Assembly: GCA_963746155.1 (NCBI GenBank)
Contig: CAVVAB010000001.1
Span: 186,001 to 250,000, forward strand
DNA length: 64,000 nucleotides
Source of the DNA: AC-32 sp963746155
GTDB lineage: Bacteria > Actinomycetota > Thermoleophilia > Gaiellales > Gaiellaceae
Direction: 5' to 3'
Shown: positions 24,423 to 34,076 of the stretch, in pieces
Position numbering within the stretch: the first letter of the stretch is position 1
Layout of the letters: each line of letters opens with the position of its first letter
Program-made: the position numbers and the translations under genes
The notes under the pieces: generated by a model
Seen by the model: only the letters and a program-made list of their open reading frames with translations
Databases searched by the model: none
Told to the model about the DNA's origin: nothing

Positions 24423-25047
24423 GAGAGGAACCGCTCGACGAGGGCGACGTCGACGCGCGGGGCGATCTCGTCCGCCTCGGCCAGCCGCTCCACCGGGACC
24501 GTCCCGAGGACGGCCACGCAGTACAGCCCGGCCGCCTTCGCCGCGGCGACTCCGGGCGGCGCGTCCTCGATCGCGACCGCCTCGCCGCTCGGAACGCCGA
24601 GCAGCTCCAGCGCGCGGAGGTAGCCCTCGGGATCGGGCTTGCCGCGCGTGACGCTCTCGGCCGAAACGATCACCTCGAAGACGTCGATCTCGGCCGCGCG
24701 TGTGACCGACTCGACCTCGACGCACGCAGCTCCTGACACCACGGCGAGCCGAGCGCGTCCGTCGACGGCGAGCAGCGCTTCCCGCACGTGCGCGGGAACG
24801 GTCGAGCCATCGCCGATCCGCTCGCGGAAAAGCCGCACGCGGCCCTCGAGGATCTCCTCGGCCGCCGGATGGCCCGACCCGAGCCAGCGCCGACGATCTC
24901 GGGATCCGAGAACCCGGCCAGCTCGGCGAAGTACTCCTCCTCGGTAAGCGGCTTCCCGTGCTCCGCGAACAGCTCGCGGTAGATCTCGCACTGGACGCGC
25001 TCGTCGTCGGAGAGCGTGCCGTTGAAATCGAAGAGGAACGCCTGCAC
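24419..25047 (-). CDS. HAD-superfamily hydrolase, beta-phosphoglucomutase-like (frameshifted)
   Basis: The N-terminal part (from GTG 25047, or ATG 25065) reads VQAFLFDFNGTLSDDERVQ, a HAD motif I with DxN in place of DxD. It continues to FAELAGFSDPEIV, then the frame changes near 24885-24893. From there the other frame gives RRWLGSGHPAAEEILEGRV, then VVSGA (motif II), KPDPEGYLRALELLGV (motif III Lys) and VAIEDAPPGVAAAKAAG (motif IV). One missing C restores the whole ~209-residue protein. Members dephosphorylate or isomerise sugar phosphates; the substrate is unknown. It is divergent from the phosphotransferase gene. Confidence 0.78.
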
Positions 25048-25063
25048 GTGTCTAGGATCGCGC

Positions 25064-25898
25064 ATGCGCGTCGAGCAGGCGGTGGAGCGGCTCTGGCCGG
25101 GGCAGCCCGTGGAGGTCGAGCCGCTGGGCGGCGGGATCACCAACCACAACTTCAAGGTCGCGGTGGGCGACGAGACGCTCGTGCTGCGGATCGGCGGCAA
25201 GGACACCGGCCTGCTCGGGATCGACCGCGAGCACGAGCACGAGGCCGCCGTCCTCGCGGCCGAGCTCGGCATCGGCCCCGAGGTCGCAGGGTTCGCCGAC
25301 GGCCTGCTCGTCACCCGCTTCGTCGAGGGCGAGGTCGGCCGCGCCGACCCGCGGACGGTCGGCGGCCTGCTCCGGCGCCTGCACGGAGCCGGGCCGATCT
25401 CGAGCCGCTTCGACTCGTTTCGCGTCGTCGAGACCTACGCGGCGACGGCGGCCGAGCACGGGGTCGCCGTGCCCGCCGCGTACGAGCGGGCACACGACGT
25501 CGCGGCGCAGATCGAGGCCCGGCGCGAGAGTGCGCCGCTCGTCACGTGCCACAACGATCTCCTGGCGGCGAACTTCATCGACGACGGCGAGCGGCGTCTG
25601 GATCGTCGACTGGGAGTACGCCGGAATGGGCGACCCGTTCTTCGACCTGGCGAACTTCTCGGTCAACAACGGCCTCGACGAGGACGGCGAGCGCGCGCTC
25701 CTCGACGCGTACGGCTCGACGGACACGCGCGCGCTGGCGCTGATGCGCTTCATGTCCGACTTCCGCGAGGCGATGTGGGGCGTCGTCCAGCAGGCGATCT
25801 CGGAGCTCGACTTCGACTTCGTCGCCTACGCGGACGAGCACTTCGAGCGCCTCGAGCGCACCGCCGCCGAGCCGCGCTTCCAGGAGGCGCTCGCGTGA
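25064..25898 (+). CDS. Choline kinase/APH-family phosphotransferase (frameshifted)
   Basis: An aminoglycoside-phosphotransferase-fold small-molecule kinase of ~277 residues once the frame is restored. The first frame gives LGGGITNHNFKVAVGDETLVLRI (ATP-binding lobe), then TRFVEGE and VTCHNDLLAANFI, the Brenner motif with catalytic Asp. Near 25590-25602 the frame shifts by one base, and the next frame supplies VWIVDWEYAGMGDPFFDLAN, the metal-binding DWE motif, to the stop at 25898. The similarity is closest to choline/ethanolamine kinase. TAGGAT lies 5 nt before the ATG. It abuts an amine-oxidising flavoprotein gene, consistent with an amino-alcohol substrate. Confidence 0.8.
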
Positions 25899-28300
25899 GG
25901 GAGCGGGCGCGGGCCGTCGTGATCGGAGGGGGCGTCGGCGGCTGCTCGATCGCCTACTGGCTGACGAAGCTCGGCTGGGACGACGTCGTGCTCTGCGAGC
26001 GGGCCGACCTGACCAGCGGCTCGACGTTCCACTCGGCCGGCCTCGTCGGCCAGCTGCGCGGCTCGCTCTCGCTCACGCGGATGATGATGGCCTCGGTCGA
26101 GCTCTACCGGACGCTCGGCGACGAGGTCGGCCTCGAGACCGGCTGGCACGAGGTCGGCTCGCTGCGCCTCGCCTCCTCCGAGGAGCGGATGGAGGAGCTC
26201 TCACGGCAGGCCGGCTGGGCCAAGACCTTCGGCCTGCCGCTCGAGCTGATCTCGCCCGCGGAGGCGCAGGAGCTCTTCCCGCCGATGTCGACCGACGGCG
26301 TGCTCGGCGCCGCGTACCTCCCGACCGACGGGTACATCGACCCGAGCCAGCTCACGCTCGCGCTGGCCGAGGGCGCGCGGCGCGGCGGCGCGGAGATCGC
26401 CACCCACACGCGCGTGACCGGCATCCGCACCGAGCGCGGGCGGGTCGTGGGCGTCGAAACCGACAAGGGCGAGATCGAGACCGAGGTCGTCGTCAACGCG
26501 GGCGGCATGTTCGCCGCGGAGCTCGGCCGCCTCGCCGGAGTCACCGTCCCGGTGATCCCGATGGCGCACGAGTACCTGATCACGAAGCCGCACGGCGTAC
26601 CGCTCGACGTCCCGACGATGCGCGATCCGAGCCTGCTCGTCTACTTCCGCGGCGAGTCCGGCGGCCTTGTGATGGGCGGCTACGAGCGGCACCCGGCGCC
26701 GTGGGGGCTCGACGGGATCCCCGCGGACTTCAATGGCCGCCTGCTCGCCGAGGACTGGGAGCGCTTCGAGGAGCTGATGACGAACGCCGTCGTCCGCGTC
26801 CCGGAGCTCGCCGACGCCGAGGTGATCCGCCTCGTGAACGGGCCGGAGGCGTTCACGCCGGACGGCGAGTTCATCCTCGGGCCGACCGAGCTGCGCGGCT
26901 TCTGGGTCGCGGCCGGCTTCTGCGCGCACGGGCTCGCGGGCGCGGGCGGGATGGGCAAGCTCGTCGCCGAGTGGATCGCCGAGGGGCTGCCGGGCCTCGA
27001 CGTCTGGGAGATGGACTCGCGCCGCTTCGGCGCCCACTACGCGAGCCGCGAGTACACGCTCGCGCGGACGCTCGAGATCTACTCGACCTACTACGACGTC
27101 AAGTACCCCGGCCACGAGCGCGAGGCGGGCAGGCCGCTTCGTCTCTCGCCGACCTACGAGCGGCTGGCCGAGCTCGGCGCCGCGTTCGGAGAGAAGTCCG
27201 GCTGGGAGCGCGCAAACTGGTTCGAGCCGAACGCGGCGGCGGGAGACGAGTCGCTCAGGCCGCGCGGCTGGGCCGGCCGGCTCTGGTCGCCCGCGATCGG
27301 CGCCGAGCACCTGGCCTGCCGCGAGCACGCCGCGCTCTTCGACGAGACGAGCTTCGCCAAGATCGAGATCTCGGGCGAGGGCGCCGCGGACTTCCTCGAG
27401 CGGCTCTGCGACAACAAGGTGGCGCGCGAGGTCGGCCAGATCACCTACACGTCGATGCTGAACGAGCGCGGCGGGATCGAGTGCGACTTCACGGTCACAC
27501 GGCTCGCCGAGGACCGCTTCCGGATCGTCACCGGCACCGCGTTCGGCCGCCACGACCTCGCGTGGATCCGCGAGCACGCGACAGACGACGGCTCGGTCCG
27601 CGTCGAGGACGTCACCTCGAAGCTCGCGTGCCTCGGGCTCTGGGGGCCGGCCTCGCGCGAGATCCTCCAGGCGACGACCGCCGACGACCTCGCGTTCGGG
27701 TACATGCGCGCGCGAGAGATCGCGGTCGGCCCGGTTCCGTGCCTCGCGCTGCGCGTGACCTACGTGGGCGAGCTCGGCTGGGAGCTCTACTGCCCGACGG
27801 AGTTCGGCCTGCGACTCTGGGACACGATCTGGGAGGCCGGCCGCGACCACGGTCTCGTCGCGGGCGGCTACAAGGCGATCGACTCGATGCGCCTCGAGAA
27901 GGGCTACCGCGTGTGGGGGGCGGACATCACCCCCGACGACACGCCGTACGAGGCCGGGCTCGGCTTCGCGGTCAAGCTCGACAAGGGCGAGTTCATCGGG
28001 CGGGAGGCGCTGCTCGCAGCGCAGGAGCCGGAGCGCCGCCTCGCCTGCCTCGTGCTCGACGATCCACGCTCGGTCGCGCTCGGCTCGGAGCCCGTGCGTA
28101 TCGAGGGCGAGCTCGTCGGGCGCGTCACGAGCGGCGGCTACGGGTACACGGTCGAGCGCTCGATCGCCTACGCCTACGTCCCGGCCGTAAGCGCCCAGCC
28201 CGGACAGCCGGTCGAGGTGGAGATCTTCGGAGAGTGGGTCGCAGGCGAGGTTGCCCCCGAGCCGCTCTTCGATCCAACCGGAGAGCGGCTCAGGGACTGA
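25895..28300 (+). CDS. Dimethylglycine/sarcosine dehydrogenase-like flavoprotein with GcvT domain
   Basis: 801 residues. The N-terminal DAO-type FAD domain opens with AVVIGGGVGGCSIAYWLTKLG and has the covalent-FAD region STFHSAGLVGQLRGS; an FAO_M domain follows (residues ~370-430). The C-terminal ~370 residues are a GcvT-like tetrahydrofolate-binding domain (HAALFDETSFAKIEISG, LGWELYCPTEFG) plus the GcvT C-terminal barrel. This is the layout of dimethylglycine dehydrogenase/oxidase and sarcosine dehydrogenase: oxidative N-demethylation with transfer of the one-carbon unit to folate. GTG 25895 overlaps the kinase stop (GTGA). Confidence 0.9.
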   Translation: MRERARAVVIGGGVGGCSIAYWLTKLGWDDVVLCERADLTSGSTFHSAGLVGQLRGSLSLTRMMMASVELYRTLGDEVGLETGWHEVGSLRLASSEERMEELSRQAGWAKTFGLPLELISPAEAQELFPPMSTDGVLGAAYLPTDGYIDPSQLTLALAEGARRGGAEIATHTRVTGIRTERGRVVGVETDKGEIETEVVVNAGGMFAAELGRLAGVTVPVIPMAHEYLITKPHGVPLDVPTMRDPSLLVYFRGESGGLVMGGYERHPAPWGLDGIPADFNGRLLAEDWERFEELMTNAVVRVPELADAEVIRLVNGPEAFTPDGEFILGPTELRGFWVAAGFCAHGLAGAGGMGKLVAEWIAEGLPGLDVWEMDSRRFGAHYASREYTLARTLEIYSTYYDVKYPGHEREAGRPLRLSPTYERLAELGAAFGEKSGWERANWFEPNAAAGDESLRPRGWAGRLWSPAIGAEHLACREHAALFDETSFAKIEISGEGAADFLERLCDNKVAREVGQITYTSMLNERGGIECDFTVTRLAEDRFRIVTGTAFGRHDLAWIREHATDDGSVRVEDVTSKLACLGLWGPASREILQATTADDLAFGYMRAREIAVGPVPCLALRVTYVGELGWELYCPTEFGLRLWDTIWEAGRDHGLVAGGYKAIDSMRLEKGYRVWGADITPDDTPYEAGLGFAVKLDKGEFIGREALLAAQEPERRLACLVLDDPRSVALGSEPVRIEGELVGRVTSGGYGYTVERSIAYAYVPAVSAQPGQPVEVEIFGEWVAGEVAPEPLFDPTGERLRD

Positions 28301-28307
28301 ACCTTCG

Positions 28308-29918
28308 TTACGGAGCGGCCGGGGCCGGCGCGGGCTCGTCGCCCACGTCGAACTCCCGCTCGATCCGCTCGAGCTCCGCTTCGTCGCCCTGGCGGATCGG
28401 GCCCTTGAACCACTTCTTGGCCGAGATCACGTACCAGCCTCCGAAGAGCAGGAATGCCGCGCCGACCATGATCGGCGTGTAGTTGACGAGGTTCCAGTCG
28501 AACCCGTCGTGCCACGGCACGCCCAGGTAGCTGAACGGCAGCATGAACACGATGCAGATGAACACGATCCAGAGGATCGCGATCCAGTCGATCCACTTGT
28601 AGTGGCCGGCAAGGTGCCACGCTCCCCGCTCGAACTTCTCGCCTGCCTTGAGCCGCAGGATGATCGGCAGCATGAACGCGATGTAGAGGCCGATCACCGC
28701 GACCGCAGTCGACGCCGCGTAGCCGGTGTAGCCGAACCACCAGGCCGGCAACGGCGTCAGGAACGCGAGCACGACGATCGCCCAGACCGTGTAGATCGGG
28801 ATGCGGTCGCCCTTCGAGACCCGCTTCCAGATCTGATGGCCGGGCACGGCCCCGTCGCGGGAGAACGCGAACATCATTCGTGAGGCCGAGGTCGTCGAGG
28901 CGATCGTGCAGAACACCTGCGCCACGACGGCGATAAAGAGCAGGATCTCGGCCCAGTGCGTACTCATCGACGTCTGCCAGATGTAGGTGACGACGTAGGT
29001 CCCGGCGGCAGCAGCCTTTGTGTCGTCGGGAACCACGAAGGTCACGGCAACGAGCAGGATGAACCCGAAGATCACCGACACCACGACCGACATGACCATC
29101 CCCCACGCGGCACCGACCGAGGCCTTCCTGGTCTCCTCGCTCATGTGCGCCGACGCGTCGTAGCCCGTGATCGTGTACTGGGCCATCAGGAGACCCGTCA
29201 GGAAGACGTAGAAGAAGACGAGCCCGTGCGTCGTTCCTCCACCGAACCCGGTGTTGTTGATGGTCTTGCCGAAGACGTAACCGACCGACCGGTGGTGATC
29301 CGGGACGATGATGAGGACGCCGACGATGAACAGGACGCCGATCATGTGCCACCACGCCGAGAAGGCGTTCAACACGGCGGTGATCGACACCTTGAACATG
29401 TTGACCAGCCCCGCCGCGAGCATGATCCCCGCGTAGGTGAGGTAGATCCAGTGGTACGTGTTGCCGTAGCTCCCGTCCGTGATCAGGTTCAGCCACGAGG
29501 TCATGAAGATCGCGCAGCCGAAGCCGATCGCGGCCGTGACGGCGATCTGACCGACCAGGTTGAACCAGCCGGTGAACCAGCCCCAGGCCGGGCTGCCCAG
29601 CTTCGATGACCAGAAGTAGAGCCCGCCTGCCGTGGGATACGTCGATGCGATCTCGCCCAGAGCGAGCGAGACGAAGATGCAGAAGACACCGACGAGCAAC
29701 CAGCCCCACGTGATCGCCACCGGCCCGCCCTGGTTGAACGCAATCGCGTACGACGTCAGGCAGCCGGCGAGGATCGAGATGATCGTGAACGAGATGGCGA
29801 AGTTCTGAAAACCGCCCATCGACCGGAACAGCTCCTGCGCATAGCCCAGGTTGTGCAGCTGTTCCCGGTCGTCGATAGCGGCCGTGCTTTGGTTCGAAAC
29901 CTCGGGTCCGCTACTCAT
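28308..29918 (-). CDS. APC-family amino acid/GABA/choline permease
   Basis: 536 residues with about 12 membrane segments. The first helix region, FQNFAISFTIISILAGCLTSY, and the segment GGLYFWSSKLGSPAWGWFTGWFN are typical of the fungal-type GABA/choline and bacterial amino acid permease branch. It probably imports an amine or amino acid used by the flanking catabolic genes. ATG 29918 has GGAGG close upstream, unlike the leaderless genes, and a TTGACA/TAAATA promoter. The C-terminal tail is acidic then Pro/Ala-rich. It is convergent with the dehydrogenase and divergent from the glutamine-synthetase-like gene. Confidence 0.9.
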   Translation of the reverse strand: MSSGPEVSNQSTAAIDDREQLHNLGYAQELFRSMGGFQNFAISFTIISILAGCLTSYAIAFNQGGPVAITWGWLLVGVFCIFVSLALGEIASTYPTAGGLYFWSSKLGSPAWGWFTGWFNLVGQIAVTAAIGFGCAIFMTSWLNLITDGSYGNTYHWIYLTYAGIMLAAGLVNMFKVSITAVLNAFSAWWHMIGVLFIVGVLIIVPDHHRSVGYVFGKTINNTGFGGGTTHGLVFFYVFLTGLLMAQYTITGYDASAHMSEETRKASVGAAWGMVMSVVVSVIFGFILLVAVTFVVPDDTKAAAAGTYVVTYIWQTSMSTHWAEILLFIAVVAQVFCTIASTTSASRMMFAFSRDGAVPGHQIWKRVSKGDRIPIYTVWAIVVLAFLTPLPAWWFGYTGYAASTAVAVIGLYIAFMLPIILRLKAGEKFERGAWHLAGHYKWIDWIAILWIVFICIVFMLPFSYLGVPWHDGFDWNLVNYTPIMVGAAFLLFGGWYVISAKKWFKGPIRQGDEAELERIEREFDVGDEPAPAPAAP

Positions 29919-29944
29919 CCCACCTCCCAGTTCTCGTATGGGCA

Positions 29945-29975
29945 TATTTACCCGCTTTCAACAAGGTTCTGTCAA
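29945..29975 (-). promoter_or_regulatory. Promoter of the permease gene
   Basis: On the minus strand TTGACA (29975-29970) is a perfect -35, followed after 19 nt by TAAATA (29950-29945). Transcription would start near 29938, giving a ~20-nt leader that includes the GGAGG ribosome-binding site. Confidence 0.6.
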
Positions 29976-30003
29976 GGGGACGAATTTCGTAGAGGATTCC
30001 GGC

Positions 30004-31338
30004 GTGCTCCCCGTCGACGTCCTCAAAAAGGCAGTCGATGCCCGTGAGATCGACACGGTCGTCGTCGCCTTCACGGACATGCAGGGACGCCTGATGGGCA
30101 AGCGTGTCGACGCGGAGTTCTTCCTCGACGAGCTCGACGCCGGACACCCCGTCGAGGGCTGCAACTACCTGCTCGGGCTCGACATGGAGATGGAGCCGGT
30201 GCCGGGCTACGAGATCGCGAGCTGGGAGCGCGGGTACGGCGACTTCGCGCTCGTCCCCGACCTCGGATCGCTGCGGCTCACCCCGTGGCTCGAGGCGACG
30301 GCGCTCGTGCTCTGCGACGTCCTCTGGCACGACGGGGCGCCCGTCGAGCCCTCGCCGCGCCAGGTGCTGCGGGCCCAGATCGCGCGCGCCGAGGAGCTCG
30401 GGCTCACGCCGATGCTCGGCTCGGAGCTCGAGTTCTTCCTCTTCCGCGAGACCTACGCGGAGGCCCACGAGAAGCACTACCGCGACCTGACTCCTTCGGT
30501 CCCCTACATCCTCGACTACCACATCCTCGCCACGTCCTACGACGAGGGCCTGATCCGCAAGATCAGGAATGACATGAAGGCTGCGGGTCTCGTCGTCGAG
30601 AACTCGAAGGGCGAGGCCGGGCCCGGCCAGCACGAGATCAATTTCCGCTACGCCGACGCGCTCAAGACCGCCGACGACCACGTCGTCTACAAGAACGGCG
30701 CGAAGGAGATCGCGTACGAGCGTGGCTGCTCGCTCACGTTCATGGCGAAGCCGCACCACACCGAAGTCGGCTCCTCGTGCCACATCCACTCGAGCCTCTG
30801 GCGCGGCGAGGACAGCGCGTTCGAGGGCGAGACCGACGAGTTCCGCCACTTCCTCGCAGGCCAGATCGCGTGCGCGAGCGAGCTGGCGATCTTCCTCGCG
30901 CCGACGATCAACTCGTACAAGCGCTTCATGGCCGGCAGCTGGGCACCGACGACGCTCGCCTGGGGTCGCGACAACCGCACGTGCGGGTTCCGGGTTGTCG
31001 GCCACGGATCGAGCCTGCGCGTCGAGAGCCGGATCCCGGGCGCGGACGTGAACCCGTACCTCGCGTTCGCCGCGCTGATCGCGGCCGGCCTCTACGGGAT
31101 CGAGCAGAAGCTCGAGCCGCCCGACCCGGTCGAGGGGAACGCCTACGAATCCGATGTCGACCGCTTCCCGTCGACGATGGTCGAGGCGATCGCCGCACTG
31201 GAGTCGGGGACGATGGCCCGCAAGGCGCTCGGCGACCAGGTCGTCGACCACTACCTGAACTACGCTCGCACCGAGCAGCGGCTGTTCGACCAGGTCGTCA
31301 CGTGCTACGAGCGCGAGCGCCTCTTCGAGCGCGTATGA
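30004..31338 (+). CDS. Glutamine synthetase-like gamma-glutamyl ligase (PuuA/GlnA-like)
   Basis: 444 residues of the glutamine synthetase fold: MLGSELEFFLF and GPGQHEINFRY (metal-binding Glu), FMAKPHHTEVGSSCHIHSSL (ATP/metal site) and RVESRIPGADVNPYLAFAAL (glutamate-binding Arg). The last motif and the surroundings (permease, aldehyde dehydrogenase, oxidoreductases) fit the gamma-glutamylation branch that activates polyamines, ethanolamine or other amines for catabolism, rather than ammonia assimilation. GTG 30004 was chosen: AGAGG lies 8 nt upstream and family homology starts at once; an ATG at 29938 would add an unlikely tail. It is coupled to the aldehyde dehydrogenase. Confidence 0.88.
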   Translation: MLPVDVLKKAVDAREIDTVVVAFTDMQGRLMGKRVDAEFFLDELDAGHPVEGCNYLLGLDMEMEPVPGYEIASWERGYGDFALVPDLGSLRLTPWLEATALVLCDVLWHDGAPVEPSPRQVLRAQIARAEELGLTPMLGSELEFFLFRETYAEAHEKHYRDLTPSVPYILDYHILATSYDEGLIRKIRNDMKAAGLVVENSKGEAGPGQHEINFRYADALKTADDHVVYKNGAKEIAYERGCSLTFMAKPHHTEVGSSCHIHSSLWRGEDSAFEGETDEFRHFLAGQIACASELAIFLAPTINSYKRFMAGSWAPTTLAWGRDNRTCGFRVVGHGSSLRVESRIPGADVNPYLAFAALIAAGLYGIEQKLEPPDPVEGNAYESDVDRFPSTMVEAIAALESGTMARKALGDQVVDHYLNYARTEQRLFDQVVTCYERERLFERV

Positions 31339-32687
31339 CCCTGACGGTCGTCAACCCCGCGACCGAGCAGCCGATCGCGGAGCTGCCACAGGCGGGCGAG
31401 GACGAGACGAACGCCGCCGTCGCGCGAGCGAAGGCCGCGTTCCCGGCCTGGAGGGACCTCGCGCCGCACGACCGCTCGCGGCTGATGCGCACGCTCGCAG
31501 GGCTCGTCGAGGAGCACGCCGAGGAGCTGGCCCGGATCGAGTCGGAGAACGTCGGCAAACCCATCCAGGGCGCGCGCGGCGAGGTCGGGATGGTCGCGCA
31601 GGTCTTCCACTTCTACGCGGGCGCGGTCGACAAGCACGGGGGCGAGACGATCCCCGTCGCCGGCGGCGTGGCGGCCACGTTTCGCGAGCCGCTCGGCGTC
31701 GTCGGCCTGATCGTGCCGTGGAACTTCCCGCTCAACATCGCGAGCTGGAAGATCGGGCCGGCGCTCGCGTGCGGGAACACAGTCGTGCTGAAGCCCGCCG
31801 AGCTGACGCCGCTCTCGGCCCTGCGGCTGGCCGAGCTGGCCCTCGAGGCCGGGATCCCGGAGGGCGTCCTGAACGTCGTCGTCGGCCCGGGCTCGGTCGT
31901 CGGCAAGCGGTTGATCGAGCACCCGGACGTGGCCAAGATCGGCTTCACCGGCTCGACCGAGGTCGGCCGCGAGGTGATGCGGGGCGCCGCCGGCCAGATC
32001 AAGCGCGTGACCCTCGAGCTCGGCGGCAAGTCGGCGAACGTGATCTTCGACGACGCCGACCTCGAGCGCGCGGCGGCCGCGGCGCCGTACGCCGTCTTCG
32101 ACAACGCGGGCCAGGACTGCTGCGCGCGATCGCGCATCCTCGTCCAGCGCTCCGCGTTCGACCGCTTCGTCGAGCTCCTGATCGAGGCGACCGGCTCGGT
32201 GAAGGTCGGCGATCCCGCCGACGACGCCACCGAGATGGGCCCGCTCATTTCCGCCCAGCACCGCGAGACGGTCGCGTCGTTCGTGGACGGCGAGCCGCTC
32301 TTTCGCGGGGACGCGCCGGACGGGCCTGGCCACTGGTTCCCGTGCACGCTCGTCGAGGCGACCAACGACGACCGCGTCGCGCGGGAAGAGGTCTTCGGGC
32401 CCGTGGCGGCGGTGATCCCGTTCGACGACGAGGCCGACGCGATCAGGATCGCGAACGACACGCCGTACGGGCTTTCGGGCTCGATCTGGACGCGCGACGG
32501 CGCGCGGGCGCTCCGCGTCGCACGGGCGCTCGAGACGGGCGTGATCTCGGTCAACTCGAACAGCTCCGTGCGGGTGCAGACGCCGTTCGGCGGCTTCAAG
32601 CAGTCGGGCTTCGGGCGGGAGCTCGGGATGGAGGCGCTCGACGGCTACTCGGAGGTCAAGACGGTGTTCCTCTCTACGGAGGCCTGA
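31335..32687 (+). CDS. NAD(P)-dependent aldehyde dehydrogenase
   Basis: A 450-residue ALDH-superfamily enzyme: VVGLIVPWNFPLNIASWKIG (cofactor site), KPAELTPLSAL, GFTGSTEVGREVM, LELGGKSANVIF with the general-base Glu, GQDCCARSRI with the catalytic Cys, and EEVFGPVAAVIPF. It oxidises an aldehyde to the acid; betaine-aldehyde or gamma-(glutamyl)aminobutyraldehyde dehydrogenases are the closest functional class. It is ~25-40 residues shorter than usual, with the loss in the 300-340 region (SFVDGEPLFRGDAPDG). Start ATG 31335 overlaps the ligase stop (ATGA). Confidence 0.9.
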   Translation: MTLTVVNPATEQPIAELPQAGEDETNAAVARAKAAFPAWRDLAPHDRSRLMRTLAGLVEEHAEELARIESENVGKPIQGARGEVGMVAQVFHFYAGAVDKHGGETIPVAGGVAATFREPLGVVGLIVPWNFPLNIASWKIGPALACGNTVVLKPAELTPLSALRLAELALEAGIPEGVLNVVVGPGSVVGKRLIEHPDVAKIGFTGSTEVGREVMRGAAGQIKRVTLELGGKSANVIFDDADLERAAAAAPYAVFDNAGQDCCARSRILVQRSAFDRFVELLIEATGSVKVGDPADDATEMGPLISAQHRETVASFVDGEPLFRGDAPDGPGHWFPCTLVEATNDDRVAREEVFGPVAAVIPFDDEADAIRIANDTPYGLSGSIWTRDGARALRVARALETGVISVNSNSSVRVQTPFGGFKQSGFGRELGMEALDGYSEVKTVFLSTEA

Positions 32688-32688
32688 C

Positions 32689-33459
32689 ATGGGACGGCTC
32701 GACGGCAAGGTCGCGGTGATCACGGGCGCAGGCGGCGGGATGGGCCGCGAGGCGGCGATCCTCTTCACCGAGGAGGGCGCCAAGGTGTGCGCCGCGGACG
32801 TGAACGGCGAGGCGGCCGAGGAGACGGTCGGGCTCTGTTCGAGCGAGGCGCTCGCGGTCGCCGCCGACGTCGCCGACGAACAGCAGGTCGTCTCGATGTA
32901 CGCGCAGACGGCCGAGCGCTACGGCGGCATCGACGTCCTCTACAACAACGCCGGAATCTCGCCGGGCGACGACGCGTCCGTCCTCGAGACGAGCGTCGAC
33001 GCGTGGCAGCGCGTCCAGGACGTGAACACGAAGGGCGTATTCCTCTGCTGCAAGCACGGCATCCCGCACCTGCTCGGGCGCGGAGGCGGCTCGGTGATCA
33101 ACGTCGCCTCGTTCGTCGCGCTGGTCGGCGCGGCAACCTCGCAGATCTCCTACACGGCCTCGAAGGGCGCCGTCCTGTCGATGAGCAAGGAGCTCGCCGT
33201 CCAGTTCGCCCGCCAGGGCGTGCGCGTGAACGCGCTCTGCCCGGGGCCGGTCGAGACGCCGCTGCTGCTCTCGATCTTCGGCGACGACCCTGCAGCGTTC
33301 GAGCGCCGGCGCACCCACTGGCCGACCGGCCGCCTCGCCAGGCCGCGCGAGATCGTCAACGCCGCGCTCTTCCTGGCGAGCGACGAGTCGTCGTACGTCA
33401 CCGGCGCGACCTTCCAGGTCGACGGCGGCTTGACCGCCGCCTACGTGACGCCCGAGTGA
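32689..33459 (+). CDS. Short-chain dehydrogenase/reductase
   Basis: A 256-residue classical SDR: VITGAGGGMGREAAILF (NAD(P) site), CAADVNG with Asp after beta2 favouring NAD, LYNNAGISPGDD, catalytic Ser in NVASFVALVG, YTASK (Tyr and Lys), and CPGPVETPLL. The C-terminus GATFQVDGGLTAAYV is the usual SDR end. It oxidises or reduces an alcohol/ketone; the substrate is unknown. It follows the aldehyde dehydrogenase by 1 bp and is the last gene of the run. A hairpin terminator follows. Confidence 0.9.
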   Translation: MGRLDGKVAVITGAGGGMGREAAILFTEEGAKVCAADVNGEAAEETVGLCSSEALAVAADVADEQQVVSMYAQTAERYGGIDVLYNNAGISPGDDASVLETSVDAWQRVQDVNTKGVFLCCKHGIPHLLGRGGGSVINVASFVALVGAATSQISYTASKGAVLSMSKELAVQFARQGVRVNALCPGPVETPLLLSIFGDDPAAFERRRTHWPTGRLARPREIVNAALFLASDESSYVTGATFQVDGGLTAAYVTPE

Positions 33460-33463
33460 CGGC

Positions 33464-33488
33464 GAGGCGGCGCTTTGTGCGCCGCCTC
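33464..33488. terminator. Two-way hairpin between SDR and universal stress protein genes
   Basis: GAGGCGGCGC (33464-33473), loop TTTGT, then GCGCCGCCTC (33479-33488): a perfect 10-bp stem. It overlaps the stress-protein stop on the minus strand and serves both convergent genes. Confidence 0.7.
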
Positions 33489-33912
33489 AGTGGACGATCA
33501 GGACGTCGGTGTGAGCCTTCGAGCCGACGGCCCTGCTGACGCTGCCGCTGAGCAGGCGCTCGAGCCGTGACGGCTCGCGCGTCCCGACCACGATCAGGTC
33601 GGCATTCCGCTCCTCGGCCACGTCCAGGATCGCCTCCGACGGCTCGCCCGAGCCGAGCACGAACTCCGCGGTGACGTTGCGGCCCTTGAGGTACTCACGC
33701 GCATGCCCGAGCTCCTCGCGATGCTCGTCCGGCGAGTCGGCCGGATCCCAGGGCCCGACGCCGTGCGCGGCAGCCATGCCGGACAGGACGGCTGCGGCGC
33801 TCGTGACCACGAGCTCCACGCCCGGCGCCTGTGCCAGGTCGGCCGCACGCTCCAGCGCGCGGTTCGACGCCTCGGTCTCGTCGATCCCCACGACGATGGT
33901 CTTCCAGTTCAT
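33487..33912 (-). CDS. Universal stress protein (UspA family)
   Basis: A 141-residue single USP domain: IVVGIDETEASNRALERA at the start and the ATP-binding signature VVGTREPSRLERLLSGSVS near residue 110-130 (G-x2-G-x9-G-S), so it is of the ATP-binding class. It acts in the cytoplasm in stress or energy signalling. ATG 33912 has a strong ribosome-binding site (AAGGAGG, 5 nt upstream), one of few in the window. Confidence 0.92.
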   Translation of the reverse strand: MNWKTIVVGIDETEASNRALERAADLAQAPGVELVVTSAAAVLSGMAAAHGVGPWDPADSPDEHREELGHAREYLKGRNVTAEFVLGSGEPSEAILDVAEERNADLIVVGTREPSRLERLLSGSVSRAVGSKAHTDVLIVH

Positions 33913-34076
33913 GGTGACCTCCTTTCTCGTCGTGAGTGTTCCGCGGCAAGCAGGGCGCGGCAACGGGGAAATCGGCTCTTCGCATGCGGCTTTCTACCGA
34001 GCAAGGCATCGCTCGCGATGCCGTTTGGAGGCCGGGCCGGCTTCGCTGGCGTGGCCGTCTTCTCTACGATCAAACC

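Noticed and set aside
25016..28300. Single 1094-residue fusion of a kinase and a dehydrogenase
   Set aside because: The frame joins a kinase N-terminal part, nonsense after a one-base shift, and the dehydrogenase. The kinase C-terminal part is intact in another frame up to 25898, so these are two genes.
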